Part shown: piece by piece, positions 27,818-37,913 of the stretch
How positions within the stretch are numbered: position 1 is the first letter of the stretch
How the letters are laid out: the number at the start of each line of letters is the position of its first letter
NCBI GenBank assembly: GCA_016218345.1
Contig: JACREH010000087.1
Span: 1 to 40,435, forward strand
DNA length: 40,435 nucleotides
Reading direction: 5' to 3'
Source: Gammaproteobacteria bacterium
GTDB taxonomy: Bacteria > Pseudomonadota > Gammaproteobacteria > Acidiferrobacterales > UBA6901
Notes under the pieces: model-generated
Told to the model about the DNA's origin: nothing
Seen by the model: only the letters and a program-made list of their open reading frames with translations
Databases searched by the model: none
Program-made: the position numbers and the translations under genes

Positions 27818-28585
27818 ATGGAACGCGAACGCATCTACGGTTGGCACGCGGTGCAGGCAGCGCTTGAACGCGCCGGCGATCGTGTCGAGGCGCTGTGGCT
27901 GGCCGAAGGCCGGCGCGGGCCGCGGCTGGCGGGGCTGCTCAAAGCCGCCCAGGCCGCGCGCATCGAACCCACGTATGTGTCCCGTGCCGAGCTCGATCGG
28001 CTGGTGGACGGCAAGCCGCATCAGGGCGTGGTCGCCGACTACCGTCCTCTATCCGCCCCGGCGGCCGGTGATCTGAGCGAATTTCTGGCGCGCCTCGCCG
28101 GCCCGGCGTTTCTGCTGGTGCTCGACGGTGTGCAGGACCCGCACAACCTCGGTGCCTGCCTGCGCTCGGCCGACGCCGCCGGCGCGCAGGCGTTGATCGT
28201 GCCGCGCGACAACGCGGTCATGGTGAACGCCACAGTCCGCAAGGTAGCGAGCGGCGCGGCCGAGACCGTACCGGTGTTTGCGGTCGTCAATCTGGTGCGC
28301 GCCCTGGAGCAGTTGCGCGCCGCCGGCATCTGGGTGGTGGGGGCGAGCGCCGAAGCCGCCACCAGCCTCTATGACGTCGATCTGACCGGTCCGCTGGCGC
28401 TGGTGCTGGGCGGCGAAGGCGAGGGACTGCGCCGCCTGACGCGTGAGCATTGCGACGTCCTGGCGGCCATCCCACTGGCCGGGACGGTGGCCAGTCTGAA
28501 CGTTTCGGCTGCGGCCGCGGTGTGTCTGTACGAGGCGCTGCGCCAGCGCCGGGCGGGCCGATCCGGCTTGCCGAAAGTGCGCTAA
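27818..28585 (+). CDS. rlmB: 23S rRNA (guanosine-2251-2'-O)-methyltransferase RlmB
   Basis: This 255-residue SPOUT (TrmH-type) methyltransferase modifies G2251 in the 23S P-loop. The N-terminal substrate-binding domain (YGWHAVQAALERAG) is followed by the knot domain with QDPHNLGACLRSADAAG, LALVLGGEGEGLRRLTREHC and IPLAGTVASLNVSAAAAVCL. Length and motifs are standard. It is followed by the S6 operon, whose apparent -35 element lies in the last codons. Confidence 0.95.
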   Translation: MERERIYGWHAVQAALERAGDRVEALWLAEGRRGPRLAGLLKAAQAARIEPTYVSRAELDRLVDGKPHQGVVADYRPLSAPAAGDLSEFLARLAGPAFLLVLDGVQDPHNLGACLRSADAAGAQALIVPRDNAVMVNATVRKVASGAAETVPVFAVVNLVRALEQLRAAGIWVVGASAEAATSLYDVDLTGPLALVLGGEGEGLRRLTREHCDVLAAIPLAGTVASLNVSAAAAVCLYEALRQRRAGRSGLPKVR

Positions 28586-28596
28586 CCCGTTAGAAT
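28568..28596 (+). promoter_or_regulatory. Sigma-70-like promoter for rpsF-rpsR-rplI
   Basis: TTGCCG (28568-28573), a spacer of exactly 17 bases, and TAGAAT (28591-28596). The -35 hexamer lies in the 3' end of rlmB. It would give a leader of about 140 bases for the ribosomal protein operon, long enough for a regulatory structure. Confidence 0.55.
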
Positions 28597-28656
28597 TCCG
28601 CTGCTTTAGTGCCCTTGCCGTCGAACGCCGGGGCTCCTTGCCTCACCGCCAGTCAT

Positions 28657-28685
28657 GTAGCCCTGCTGCGCTCGTCTTGCCGTAG
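28657..28685 (+). repeat. Family C repeat fragment in the rpsF leader
   Basis: The sequence gtagccctgctgcgctcgtc then ttgccgtag resembles the 39211 unit (gtagccttac..cgttcgtcttgccata) with the middle shortened. Just after it, accagg-cc-cctggt (about 28700-28713) can form a hairpin before the ribosome site gaggag. S6 operons are known to carry an S6:S18-binding leader; I cannot assign its motif here with confidence. Confidence 0.45.
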
Positions 28686-28744
28686 TAGGTGTATCGGGCC
28701 ACCAGGCCCCTGGTTCGGGAGGCTTTAATCCATGAGGAGCGACA

Positions 28745-29158
28745 ATGCGTCATTATGAAGTTGTATTTATGGTTCATCCGGACCAGAGCGAGCAGGTTCC
28801 GGCCATGGTCGAGCGCTATCGCGCCATGATCGAGGCCGGCCAGGGCCGGATTCACCGCCTGGAAGACTGGGGCCGGCGCCAGCTGGCCTATCCCATCAAC
28901 AAGGTCCACAAGGCCCACTACGTGCTCATGAACATCGAGTGCGGCCAGGAAGTGTTGCGCGAACTCGAGACCGCGTTCCGTTTCAACGACGCCGTGATCC
29001 GTTCCCTGACGCTGGCGCGCAAGACCGCGGTGACCGCGCCGTCGCCGCTCGTCAAGGAGAATCAGGACGAGAGCCGGCCCGTGGCCGCCGCCGAGCCCGC
29101 CGACGAGGGCAGCGAGCCCGAGGTTGGCGCCGAGGATACCGGCGCCGCGCGCGTTTAG
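28745..29158 (+). CDS. rpsF: 30S ribosomal protein S6
   Basis: S6 forms a heterodimer with S18 on the platform of the 30S subunit. The 137-residue protein starts [17 protein letters not shown], with [13 protein letters not shown] and AHYVLMN as in the family. The C-terminal 35 or so residues are acidic and alanine-rich, as in gammaproteobacterial S6 proteins that can receive added glutamates. GAGGAG lies 5 bases before the ATG. rpsR follows 27 bases later. Confidence 0.97.
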   Translation: MRHYEVVFMVHPDQSEQVPAMVERYRAMIEAGQGRIHRLEDWGRRQLAYPINKVHKAHYVLMNIECGQEVLRELETAFRFNDAVIRSLTLARKTAVTAPSPLVKENQDESRPVAAAEPADEGSEPEVGAEDTGAARV

Positions 29159-29185
29159 TCTGAAACAACTTTCCAGGAGCCGAAC

Positions 29186-29413
29186 ATGTCACGTTTTTTC
29201 CGTCGTAAAAAATACTGCCGGTTCACCGCCGAGGGCGTGACCGAGATCGATTACAAGGATCTGGCCACACTCAAGGGCTATGTCACCGAGACCGGCAAGA
29301 TCATCCCGTGCCGCAACACCGGCACCAAGGCGCACTACCAGCGTCAGTTGACGCGCGCCGTCAAGCTCGCGCGCTACCTGGCGCTGATGCCGTATTGCGA
29401 CAGCCACCGCTAA
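29186..29413 (+). CDS. rpsR: 30S ribosomal protein S18
   Basis: This 75-residue basic protein binds S6. [20 protein letters not shown], the [21 protein letters not shown] segment and LMPYCDSHR at the end are standard. Translation starts at ATG 29186 after CAGGAG. It lies between rpsF and rplI as in E. coli (without priB). Confidence 0.97.
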   Translation: MSRFFRRKKYCRFTAEGVTEIDYKDLATLKGYVTETGKIIPCRNTGTKAHYQRQLTRAVKLARYLALMPYCDSHR

Positions 29414-29434
29414 CCCGATCGCGAGGTTTCCACC

Positions 29435-29884
29435 ATGCAAGTCATACTGCTTGAAAAAATCCGCAATCTGGGCGAACTCGGCGACCAGGTGAACGTCAAG
29501 CCCGGTTACGGGCGCAACTACCTGATCCCGCGCGGCAAGGCGGCGGTGGCCAACGCCAAGAACAAGGCCGAGTTCGAGGCGCGTCGCGCCGAACTGGAGA
29601 AGGCTCAGGTCGAGGCGCTCGCCAAGGCCAAGGAACGCGCCGAGAAGATGACCGGCGCCACGGTTCAGATCGTGCGCAAGGTCGGCGAGGAAGGCAAGTT
29701 GTTCGGCTCGGTCGGCACCCACGACATCGCCGACGCCATGACCGCCGCCGGATTTCCGCTGGCGCGCGCCGAGATCCACCTGCCGGAGGGCCCGATCAAG
29801 GCGGTTGGCGACCACGAGATCCCGGTCAGCCTGCATCCCGAGGTCAATTTCAAGATCATTGTCTCGGTGATCGGCGAATCGTAG
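29435..29884 (+). CDS. rplI: 50S ribosomal protein L9
   Basis: This 149-residue two-domain protein binds domain V of 23S rRNA. The N-terminal domain (MQVILLEKIRNLGELGDQVNVKPGYGRNYLIPRGKA) is connected by a long helix to the C-terminal domain (KLFGSVGTHDIADAM). It closes the S6 operon and is followed by a strong hairpin. Confidence 0.97.
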   Translation: MQVILLEKIRNLGELGDQVNVKPGYGRNYLIPRGKAAVANAKNKAEFEARRAELEKAQVEALAKAKERAEKMTGATVQIVRKVGEEGKLFGSVGTHDIADAMTAAGFPLARAEIHLPEGPIKAVGDHEIPVSLHPEVNFKIIVSVIGES

Positions 29885-29889
29885 AATGA

Positions 29890-29920
29890 TCAACCACCGG
29901 CTGCAACGGCCGGTGGTTGA
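29890..29920 (+). terminator. Hairpin after rplI, probable terminator
   Basis: A perfect twelve-base stem tcaaccaccggc / gccggtggttga closes a seven-base loop, five bases after the rplI stop. The T-run (tatttt) comes only after a short gcgg gap, so termination may be partial or the hairpin may protect the 3' end. Confidence 0.6.
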
Positions 29921-29962
29921 GCGGTATTTTCGCGGTTAACGATAGAGCTAAGCGGAGGATCG

Positions 29963-31357
29963 ATGGAGGAGCGCGCCTATGCGGTCGGCAGCCAACCGGT
30001 CGTCAGCGATGCGCTGAAACTCCCGCCGCAATCCATCGAGGCCGAGTACGCCGTGCTCGGCGGCCTGCTGCTCGACAACACCCGCTTCGACCAGATCGCC
30101 GACAAGATTTCGGCCGCCGATTTCTACCGCAAGGAACATCGCCTCATCTTCAGCGCGATCAGCGCGCTGTGCGCCGAGAATAACCCGGCCGACGTCGTCA
30201 CCGTCTCCGAGTGGCTGGAAAAAAACGCCGAACTCGATAACGTCGGCGGGCTCGCCTATCTCAGTTCGCTCGCCAATAATACCCCGAGCGCCGCCAATCT
30301 CCCGGCCTATGCCAACATCGTGCACGAGCGCGCGATTCTGCGTAATCTCATCCGCGTCGCCGGCGATGTCGGCAACAGCGCCTATCGTCCGGAGGGTCGC
30401 TCGGCCGCCGAGATCCTGGATCAGGCCGAGAAAAGCATCCTCGACATCAGCGAGGAGGGCGTGCGCCGGCGCGGCGGTTTTTCGCCGATCAAGGACCTGC
30501 TGACCCGGGCGGTCGATCGCATCGACACCCTGTTCCGCTCCGACAACCCGATCACCGGCGTCCCGACCGGCTTCAGCGATCTGGACGCCATGACCTCGGG
30601 TCTGCAGCCGGGCGACCTGATCATAGTCGCCGGGCGTCCGAGCATGGGCAAGACCTCGCTCGCCATGAACATGGCCGAAAACGCCGCGGTCGGCCAGAAA
30701 CTGCCGGTGGCGATCTTCAGCATGGAAATGCCGGGCGAGCAGCTGGCGATGCGCATGATGGCGTCGCTCGGCCGGATCAACGCCCACAAGGTGCGCACCG
30801 GCAAGCTCGATGACGACGACTGGCCGCGCCTGACCGGCGCCATCGGCCAACTGGCCGAGGCCCCGATGTTCATCGACGACAGCGCCGGCCTGACACCGCT
30901 GGAACTGCGCTCGCGCGCCCGCCGCCTCAAGCGCGAGCACGGCCTCGGCCTGATCATCGTCGATTATCTGCAATTGATGCAATCGACCGACGTCGGCGAG
31001 AACCGCGCCACCGAGATCTCCACCATCACCCGCGCCCTGAAGAGCCTCGCCAAAGAGCTGAACGTGCCGGTGGTGGCGATGTCGCAGCTCAATCGCAGCC
31101 TGGAAAACCGCCCGAACAAGCGTCCAGTGATGTCCGATCTGCGCGAATCGGGCGCGATCGAGCAGGACGCGGACGTGATCTTCTTCATCTATCGCGACGA
31201 AGTCTACAACGAAGACAGCTCCGACAAGGGCGTCGCCGAGATCATCATCGGCAAGCAGCGCAATGGCCCGGTCGGGACCAAGCGCCTCACGTTCCTGGGC
31301 GAGTACACGCGCTTCGAGAATTACATCAGCACCGGGTTCGACGAGGGCTTTCGATGA
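29963..31357 (+). CDS. dnaB: Replicative DNA helicase DnaB
   Basis: This 464-residue hexameric helicase unwinds DNA at the fork. The N-terminal domain (PPQSIEAEYAVLGGLLLD) binds primase; the RecA-like domain carries Walker A GRPSMGKTSLAMN (about residue 223), Walker B LIIVDYLQLM and the arginine-finger region (SDLRESGAIEQDADVI). No intein is present at the Walker A, a frequent insertion site in dnaB. GGAGG lies upstream of the ATG. Its last codon overlaps alr (ATGA). Confidence 0.97.
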   Translation: MEERAYAVGSQPVVSDALKLPPQSIEAEYAVLGGLLLDNTRFDQIADKISAADFYRKEHRLIFSAISALCAENNPADVVTVSEWLEKNAELDNVGGLAYLSSLANNTPSAANLPAYANIVHERAILRNLIRVAGDVGNSAYRPEGRSAAEILDQAEKSILDISEEGVRRRGGFSPIKDLLTRAVDRIDTLFRSDNPITGVPTGFSDLDAMTSGLQPGDLIIVAGRPSMGKTSLAMNMAENAAVGQKLPVAIFSMEMPGEQLAMRMMASLGRINAHKVRTGKLDDDDWPRLTGAIGQLAEAPMFIDDSAGLTPLELRSRARRLKREHGLGLIIVDYLQLMQSTDVGENRATEISTITRALKSLAKELNVPVVAMSQLNRSLENRPNKRPVMSDLRESGAIEQDADVIFFIYRDEVYNEDSSDKGVAEIIIGKQRNGPVGTKRLTFLGEYTRFENYISTGFDEGFR

Positions 31358-32433
31358 CCCGCCCGGCGCGGGCGCTGTTGTCCGCGCAGGCGCTCCGGCA
31401 AAATTTCGAGCATGTCCGGGCGGCCGCGCCCGGGGCCAAGATCATGGCGGTCATCAAGGCCAACGCCTACGGCCACGGCATGCTCTGGGCGGCGCGGCTG
31501 TTGCGCGACGCCGACGGCTTCGCGGTCGCAAGCGTCGAGGAGGGCGCGGAACTGCGCGGCGCCCACATCGCCCAGCCGATCTGCCTGCTCGAGGGGTTTT
31601 TCGACCCCGCCGAGCTTCCGTCGATTCTCGAGTATCGGCTGGCGCCGGTCGTTCATCACGCCGGCCAGCTCACGATGCTCGAACAGGCCGCCGGCCTCGC
31701 CGGCCTGGACGTCTGGCTCAAGGTCGATACCGGCATGCACCGCCTCGGTTTCCCCGTGGAGCTCGCAGCCAGCGCCGCCGCGCGCCTGGCCGCCTGTCCG
31801 GCCGTGGCCGGAGTACGCTGGCTGTCGCATTTCGCCAATGCCGACAATCGCTTCGATACCGCCACCAAGCATCAAATCGAGCGGTTTCTAAAATTGCTCG
31901 ACGGACTCGCAGTCGAACGCAGCCTGGCCAACTCGGCGGCCGTCCTCGCCTGGCCGGCGAGCCACCTGGAGTGGGTGCGGCCCGGCATCATGCTGTACGG
32001 CGGGTCGCCGCTCATCGGTCATAGCGCCGCCGAACTGGGTCTCAAACCGGTGATGACCCTGCAAACCCGGCTGATCGCCGTTCATCAGCGCAATAAAGGC
32101 GAGGCCGTCGGCTACGGCGGCGATTGGATCTGCCCGGAGGACATGCCGGTCGGCGTGGCCGCGATCGGCTACGGCGACGGTTACCCGCGCCATGCGCCGC
32201 CCGGCACGCCGGTATTGGTGAACGGCGCGCGCGTGCCGCTCATCGGCCGGGTATCGATGGACATGATCACCGTCGACTTGCGCTCGCAGCCGCAGGCGCG
32301 GGTCGGCGATCCGGTGGTGTTGTGGGGCGAGGGCCTGCCCGTGGATGAGATCGCCGCCCAGGCCGGCACCATCAGCTACGAATTGCTGTGTTGCGTGACG
32401 TCGCGCATCCCGCGCGTCGAGAGTACGACGTAA
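31354..32433 (+). CDS. alr: Alanine racemase
   Basis: This 359-residue PLP enzyme supplies D-alanine for peptidoglycan. The PLP lysine is in MAVIKANAYGHG, and the second catalytic base, Tyr, is in GYGDGYPR. RVSMDMITVDL follows, with the C-terminal beta-domain ending in LCCVTSRIPRV. The start overlaps the dnaB stop as ATGA, and dnaB-alr is a common gammaproteobacterial pair. Confidence 0.96.
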   Translation: MTRPARALLSAQALRQNFEHVRAAAPGAKIMAVIKANAYGHGMLWAARLLRDADGFAVASVEEGAELRGAHIAQPICLLEGFFDPAELPSILEYRLAPVVHHAGQLTMLEQAAGLAGLDVWLKVDTGMHRLGFPVELAASAAARLAACPAVAGVRWLSHFANADNRFDTATKHQIERFLKLLDGLAVERSLANSAAVLAWPASHLEWVRPGIMLYGGSPLIGHSAAELGLKPVMTLQTRLIAVHQRNKGEAVGYGGDWICPEDMPVGVAAIGYGDGYPRHAPPGTPVLVNGARVPLIGRVSMDMITVDLRSQPQARVGDPVVLWGEGLPVDEIAAQAGTISYELLCCVTSRIPRVESTT

Positions 32434-32442
32434 GAGAGTTAC

Positions 32443-32553
32443 TTTAGCCGCAGATGAACGCAGATAAACACAGATAAACGCGGATGCGGGCTAGAATATC
32501 CAATCCTGCTTTAGGAATTTTATCCGTGTTCATCTGCGTTCATCCGTGGCCGG
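32443..32553. repeat. Family B inverted-arm repeat between alr and radA
   Basis: The left arm (32443-32485) is tttagccgcagatgaacgca then gataaacacagataaacgcg, four near-tandem units. The right arm (32518-32553) is tttatccgtgttcatctgcg then ttcatccgtggccggc. Changes in one arm (cacag, cggat) are partly matched in the other (ccgtg, atccg), so the units are kept paired. Confidence 0.8.
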
Positions 32554-32581
32554 CTGCTTTTGAAGTTTACTGACGACTGAT

Positions 32582-33946
32582 ATGTCAAAGCTCAAATCGG
32601 TGTTCGCCTGCAACGAGTGCGGCGCGCAGGCGCCCAAGTGGACCGGCCAGTGCCCGAGCTGCGGCGCCTGGAACAGCCTGATCGAATCCGCGGTGACGCG
32701 CGCGCCAGCTTCCGACCGGCAGGCGCGCTTCGGTTCCGCCCCCGGGGCGGCCGCCCAGACCCTCCAGCAGGTGCCGATGGAGGGCGTCGCGCGCATGAGC
32801 ACCGGTCTCGCCGAGCTCGATCGGGTGCTGGGCGGCGGCCTGGTGGCCGGATCGGTGGTGCTGATCGGCGGCGATCCCGGCATCGGCAAATCCACGCTGT
32901 TGTTGCAGGCGTTGGCGGCGTTGTCCCAGCACGCGCCGGTGCTGTACGTGACCGGCGAGGAATCCACCCAGCAAGTGGCGATGCGTGCGCACCGGTTGGG
33001 CGTCAGCGCGCCGGCCATCAGGCTGCTGGCCGAGATCCGGGTCGAGCAGATCGTGAATTGCGCGGCCAGCGAGCAGCCGCGCGTGATGGTGGTCGATTCG
33101 ATTCAGACGGTGTACACCGATATCCTCCAGTCCGCCCCCGGCAGCGTCGCGCAGGTGCGCGAGTCGGCCGCGCAGCTCACGCGCTTCGCCAAGCAGGCCG
33201 GGGTGGGATTGTTTCTGGTCGGACACGTCACCAAGGAGGGCGCGTTGGCCGGACCGCGCGTGCTCGAACACATGGTCGATACCGTGCTGTATTTCGAGGG
33301 CGATACCGGCAGCCAGTTTCGCATGATCCGCGCCATCAAAAACCGCTTCGGCGCGGTCAACGAAATCGGCGTGTTCGTGATGACCGAGGCCGGCCTGCGC
33401 GAGGTCGGCAATCCCTCGGCGATGTTCATCAGCCGCCATGGCGATGCCGTGCCGGGCAGCGTGGTGCTGGCCACCCAGGAGGGCACGCGTCCGCTGCTGG
33501 TCGAGGTGCAGGCGCTGGTCGACGACGCGCATGCCGCCAATCCGCGGCGGGTGAGCGTGGGGCTGGATCAGAACCGGCTGGCCATGCTGCTGGCGGTGCT
33601 GCATCGGCACGCCGGCGTGTCCATGACCGATCAGGACGTGTTCGTGAACGTCGCCGGCGGGGTGCGCGTCATGGAAACCGCCGCCGATCTGGCGGTGTTG
33701 GCGGCGGCGCTGTCGAGTATCCGCAACCGTCCGCTCGGCAAGGACCTGGTGGTGTTCGGCGAGGTTGGGCTGGCCGGCGAAGTGCGCCCGGTGCAACGCG
33801 GCGAGGCGCGCATCCGCGAGGCCGCCAAACTCGGCTTCAAGCGCGCACTGATCCCGGCAGCGAACATGCCGAAGAAACCGGAGGCCGGCATCGAACTGCT
33901 GCCGGTGCGGCGCCTGAGCGAGGCGCTGGAGTTGTTGTTTGCTTAA
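32582..33946 (+). CDS. radA: DNA repair protein RadA
   Basis: This 454-residue RecA-like motor supports branch migration in recombination repair. An N-terminal C4 zinc finger (Cys10, 13, 24 and 27 in CNECGAQAPKWTGQCPSC) is followed by Walker A GGDPGIGKST (about residues 96-105), the RadA-specific KNRFG motif near residue 253, and a C-terminal Lon-like domain (from about RPLLVEVQALVDDA) that lacks protease residues. It is convergent with the FHA gene. Confidence 0.97.
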   Translation: MSKLKSVFACNECGAQAPKWTGQCPSCGAWNSLIESAVTRAPASDRQARFGSAPGAAAQTLQQVPMEGVARMSTGLAELDRVLGGGLVAGSVVLIGGDPGIGKSTLLLQALAALSQHAPVLYVTGEESTQQVAMRAHRLGVSAPAIRLLAEIRVEQIVNCAASEQPRVMVVDSIQTVYTDILQSAPGSVAQVRESAAQLTRFAKQAGVGLFLVGHVTKEGALAGPRVLEHMVDTVLYFEGDTGSQFRMIRAIKNRFGAVNEIGVFVMTEAGLREVGNPSAMFISRHGDAVPGSVVLATQEGTRPLLVEVQALVDDAHAANPRRVSVGLDQNRLAMLLAVLHRHAGVSMTDQDVFVNVAGGVRVMETAADLAVLAAALSSIRNRPLGKDLVVFGEVGLAGEVRPVQRGEARIREAAKLGFKRALIPAANMPKKPEAGIELLPVRRLSEALELLFA

Positions 33947-33980
33947 GGAGGCTCAGAAGAATTCACAAACTATTATTTTT

Positions 33981-34064
33981 CGCCGTAAAGACGCAAAGAA
34001 CGCAAAGGATTTTCTCGATAAAAACGTATCTCTTTCTTTGCGCCCTTTGCGCCTTTGCGGCAAA
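33981..34064. repeat. Family A variant repeat between radA and the FHA gene
   Basis: The left arm (33981-34012) is cgccgtaaagacgcaaagaa then cgcaaaggattt. The right arm (34034-34064) is ttctttgcgccctttgcgcc then tttgcggcaaa. The unit here is cgcaaag rather than cgcagag. It lies between two convergent genes and could act as a two-way transcript-end hairpin. Confidence 0.75.
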
Positions 34065-34095
34065 TGATAGTTAATCAAAGGTTCCCTAAAGGGGC

Positions 34096-34776
34096 TTATT
34101 TCAAATAGAACTGCATGCGCGAGCCGGCGATTTCGATGATGTCGCCGTTGCGCAGTTCCTTGCCGTCGGCATCGACGGCCGCGCCGTTGAGTTTCGGCTT
34201 CACCTCCGCGCCGCCGGACTGGAGGATATAGCTGCCGTCCGGGTTGCGATTGATGACGCCGGCCCGCTTGCCGGCCTTGCCGAGGTTGGTAACGGCTTTA
34301 ACCAGATCGACGCGCTTGCCGCTGCTGGCCCCGCTCAGGATGAAGATCGCGCCGCTGCGGCTGCGGGTCTTTGCGGCGGGCGGTTCGGCGATCGCCGTAC
34401 CGCCCTGCGCGGCGGCGGTCAGCATGGCGCTGGCCTGCTCCGGGCGAACGACCACGGTCTTGGCCAGGTCGGGGACGGCGGCGACCGCGCTTTCGTTGAC
34501 GTAGATAAGCGTGTGATTGCCGATGGTGACCATATCGCCGTTACGCAGGTGATGCTTGTTGACACGCTTGTTGTTGATGAAGGTGCCGTTGGTGCTGTTC
34601 TGGTCCTGAATGAACGAATCGTCGCCGACCGTGAAGATGCTGGCGTGGGTGCCGCTCACGGCGAGATTGTCGAGGAGAATGTCGCTGCCCGGCTGCCGGC
34701 CGATATGCATGTCGCCTTGCTGGAGCACGATCTGGTCGATCACCACATCGTTGAATTTAATAATCAGTTTTCCCAT
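34096..34776 (-). CDS. Double forkhead-associated (FHA) domain protein
   Basis: This 226-residue protein starts MGKLIIKFNDVVIDQ at 34776. The first FHA domain (about residues 3-90) has the phosphothreonine-binding signature: GRQPGSDILLDNLAVSGTHA, QNSTNGTFIN and LRNGDMVTIG. A basic, alanine-rich linker joins a second FHA-like domain (from SGAIFILSGASSGKRVDL to the end) with weaker motifs. It should bind phosphothreonine partners in the cytoplasm. The neighbour upstream is a PP2C phosphatase, so the pair looks like part of a Ser/Thr phospho-signalling system; no kinase is in the window. The intergenic region has TTGAAA and TATACT elements, too widely spaced for confidence. Confidence 0.85.
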   Translation of the reverse strand: MGKLIIKFNDVVIDQIVLQQGDMHIGRQPGSDILLDNLAVSGTHASIFTVGDDSFIQDQNSTNGTFINNKRVNKHHLRNGDMVTIGNHTLIYVNESAVAAVPDLAKTVVVRPEQASAMLTAAAQGGTAIAEPPAAKTRSRSGAIFILSGASSGKRVDLVKAVTNLGKAGKRAGVINRNPDGSYILQSGGAEVKPKLNGAAVDADGKELRNGDIIEIAGSRMQFYLK

Positions 34777-34850
34777 GTTTGTCCTGTCCCCGAGCGTGAC
34801 CGCTGAATTGCGTGGATGATTATAGTATAGAGTACAAAGTTCGGTAATTT

Positions 34851-35657
34851 TCAAGCCCGCGTCCGGCGGCGCGTCTTTTTGACCCGGGGTGCGGCCGGTT
34901 TGTCGGCGCGGATCGCCACCACCGACACGTTGTCGGGCCCGCCCTTGGCGTTCACCACCATGACCATCTTCTGGATGACCTCCTCCAGATTGCCGCCGTG
35001 ATCGATCAGCATCCGCTGAATGTCGCTATCGGTCAGCACGTCGTTCAGGCCGTCCGAGCATAATAGGTAGACATCGCCGGCCAGGACCGAATACTCCTGG
35101 ACATCGGGGCGCACCGTGGCATCCACACCGAGCGCGCGGGTCACCAGATTGCGGGTGTTGGAGGTGCGCGCCTCTTCCGGCGTGATCAGCCCCTGGCGCA
35201 GCAATTCCTGGACCATGGAGTGGTCCTCGGTGAGCCGGGTAAGCGTGCCGTCGCGCAGGCGGTAGAGCCGCGAATCGCCGACATGCGCGACGTACAATTT
35301 GCTGGCGCGAAACGCCGCGACCACCACGGTCGTGCCCATGCCGGAAAATTCCCGGCGGCTGCGCGAGGTTTCGAAAATCGTGCCGTTGGCCAGTTCCACG
35401 GCCTTGAGGATGGTCCTGGCCTCGGCGGAAATGTCATCGCCGTTTCTGCGCAGCTTGCGCGCCCGCGCGAGATTGTCGGTGAGATAACGCGAGATCACGT
35501 TCACCGCCAGCGAGCTCGCCACCTCGCCGGCCAGATGGCCGCCCATGCCGTCTGCCAGAATCGCCAGACCTTTCCGCGGGGAGATGAGATAGCAGTCCTC
35601 GTTATGGTCGCGCACCATGCCGGGATCGGTGATGCCCGCCATGGTCAGACTGCCCAT
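34851..35657 (-). CDS. PP2C-family serine/threonine phosphatase
   Basis: This 268-residue metal-dependent phosphatase keeps the full set of PP2C motifs: DHNEDCY, ILADGMGGHLAGEVAS, FSGMGTTVVV, AHVGDSRLYRLRDG, EDHSMVQELLRQGLI, YLLCSDGLNDVL and GGPDNVSVVAI. No membrane segment; the tail is strongly basic (VKKTRRRTRA). GGGAGGG lies just upstream of the ATG. A TATACT hexamer upstream (about 35710 on the minus strand) may be its -10. It should reverse Ser/Thr phosphorylation, with the FHA protein as a likely partner or reader. Confidence 0.92.
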   Translation of the reverse strand: MGSLTMAGITDPGMVRDHNEDCYLISPRKGLAILADGMGGHLAGEVASSLAVNVISRYLTDNLARARKLRRNGDDISAEARTILKAVELANGTIFETSRSRREFSGMGTTVVVAAFRASKLYVAHVGDSRLYRLRDGTLTRLTEDHSMVQELLRQGLITPEEARTSNTRNLVTRALGVDATVRPDVQEYSVLAGDVYLLCSDGLNDVLTDSDIQRMLIDHGGNLEEVIQKMVMVVNAKGGPDNVSVVAIRADKPAAPRVKKTRRRTRA

Positions 35658-35757
35658 ACACCCTCCCCGGTCAAGTTGTTATCGGTCATGTCGCTGCCCA
35701 TCGAACCTAAAGTATAGCCAAATGTATGCCCGCGCCAGGTGCGGTTTTTCCCGGGAA

Positions 35758-35779
35758 ATACCCGGGGTTCGCCCGGGTA

Positions 35780-35780
<1 letters not shown>
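35758..35780 (-). terminator. Hairpin at the dapE stop codon
   Basis: On the minus strand atacccggg and cccgggtat form a perfect nine-base stem around a five-base loop, starting at the dapE stop codon. A second palindrome (tttcccgggaaa) follows. The T-run is short, so it is a possible terminator between dapE and the PP2C gene. Confidence 0.45.
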
Positions 35781-37072
<1,292 letters not shown>

Positions 37073-37078
37073 TATTAC

Positions 37079-37900
37079 TCAAATATCCCTCAACAACTCG
37101 TTGATGCCGACCTTGGCGCGGGTCTTTTCGTCCACTTGCTTGACGATCACCGCGCAGTACAGGCTGTGGCTGCCGTCCTTCGCGGGCAGCGAGCCGGATA
37201 CCACCACCGAGCCGGCCGGTACGCGGCCGTAGATGATCTCGCCGGTCGCGCGATTCAGGATCTTGGTGCTCTGGCCGATGAACACGCCCATCGAGATCAC
37301 CGAGCCCTCCTCGACGATCACGCCCTCCACGACCTCGGAGCGCGCGCCGATGAAGCAGTTGTCTTCGATGATGGTCGGCGCGGCCTGCACCGGTTCGAGC
37401 ACGCCGCCGATACCGACGCCGCCGCTCAAATGTACGTTCTTGCCGATCTGGGCGCAGGAACCGACCGTCGACCAGGTGTCGACCATCGTGCCCTCGTCGA
37501 CATAGCCGCCGATGTTCACGTAGCTCGGCATCAGCACCGCGCTCGGCGCGATATAGGCGCCCTTGCGCACCGCCGCCGGCGGCACCACGCGGAAGCCGCC
37601 GTCGCGGAAGCTCTTGGAGTTGTAATCGGCGAACTTGGACGGTACCTTGTCGTAATAATTGGTGTATCCGCCCTTGATGAAGCTGTTGTCCTCGATGCGG
37701 AAGTACAACAGCACCGCCTTCTTGAGCCATTGATTGACCGTCCACTTGCCGTTTTTCTTCTCGGCGACGCGCGCCTTGCCGGCATCCAGCAGATTGACGG
37801 CCTCCCACACCGCGTCCTTCACATGGGTGTCGACACTGCGCGGCGTGATGCTGGCGCGCCGCTCAAAGGCTTCGTTGATGATGGATTCGATATCGCGCAT
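37079..37900 (-). CDS. dapD: Tetrahydrodipicolinate N-succinyltransferase
   Basis: This 273-residue trimeric left-handed beta-helix acyltransferase starts the succinyl branch of lysine/DAP synthesis. N-terminal helices ([15 protein letters not shown]) are followed by hexapeptide repeats ([58 protein letters not shown]). Length matches E. coli (274). It begins 13 bases after dapC on the minus strand. Confidence 0.97.
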   Translation of the reverse strand: MRDIESIINEAFERRASITPRSVDTHVKDAVWEAVNLLDAGKARVAEKKNGKWTVNQWLKKAVLLYFRIEDNSFIKGGYTNYYDKVPSKFADYNSKSFRDGGFRVVPPAAVRKGAYIAPSAVLMPSYVNIGGYVDEGTMVDTWSTVGSCAQIGKNVHLSGGVGIGGVLEPVQAAPTIIEDNCFIGARSEVVEGVIVEEGSVISMGVFIGQSTKILNRATGEIIYGRVPAGSVVVSGSLPAKDGSHSLYCAVIVKQVDEKTRAKVGINELLRDI

Positions 37901-37913
37901 GACTGGGGTTTCC

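Noticed and set aside
30620-30670. Intein in dnaB
   Set aside because: Walker A and flanking sequence are continuous and the protein has normal length.
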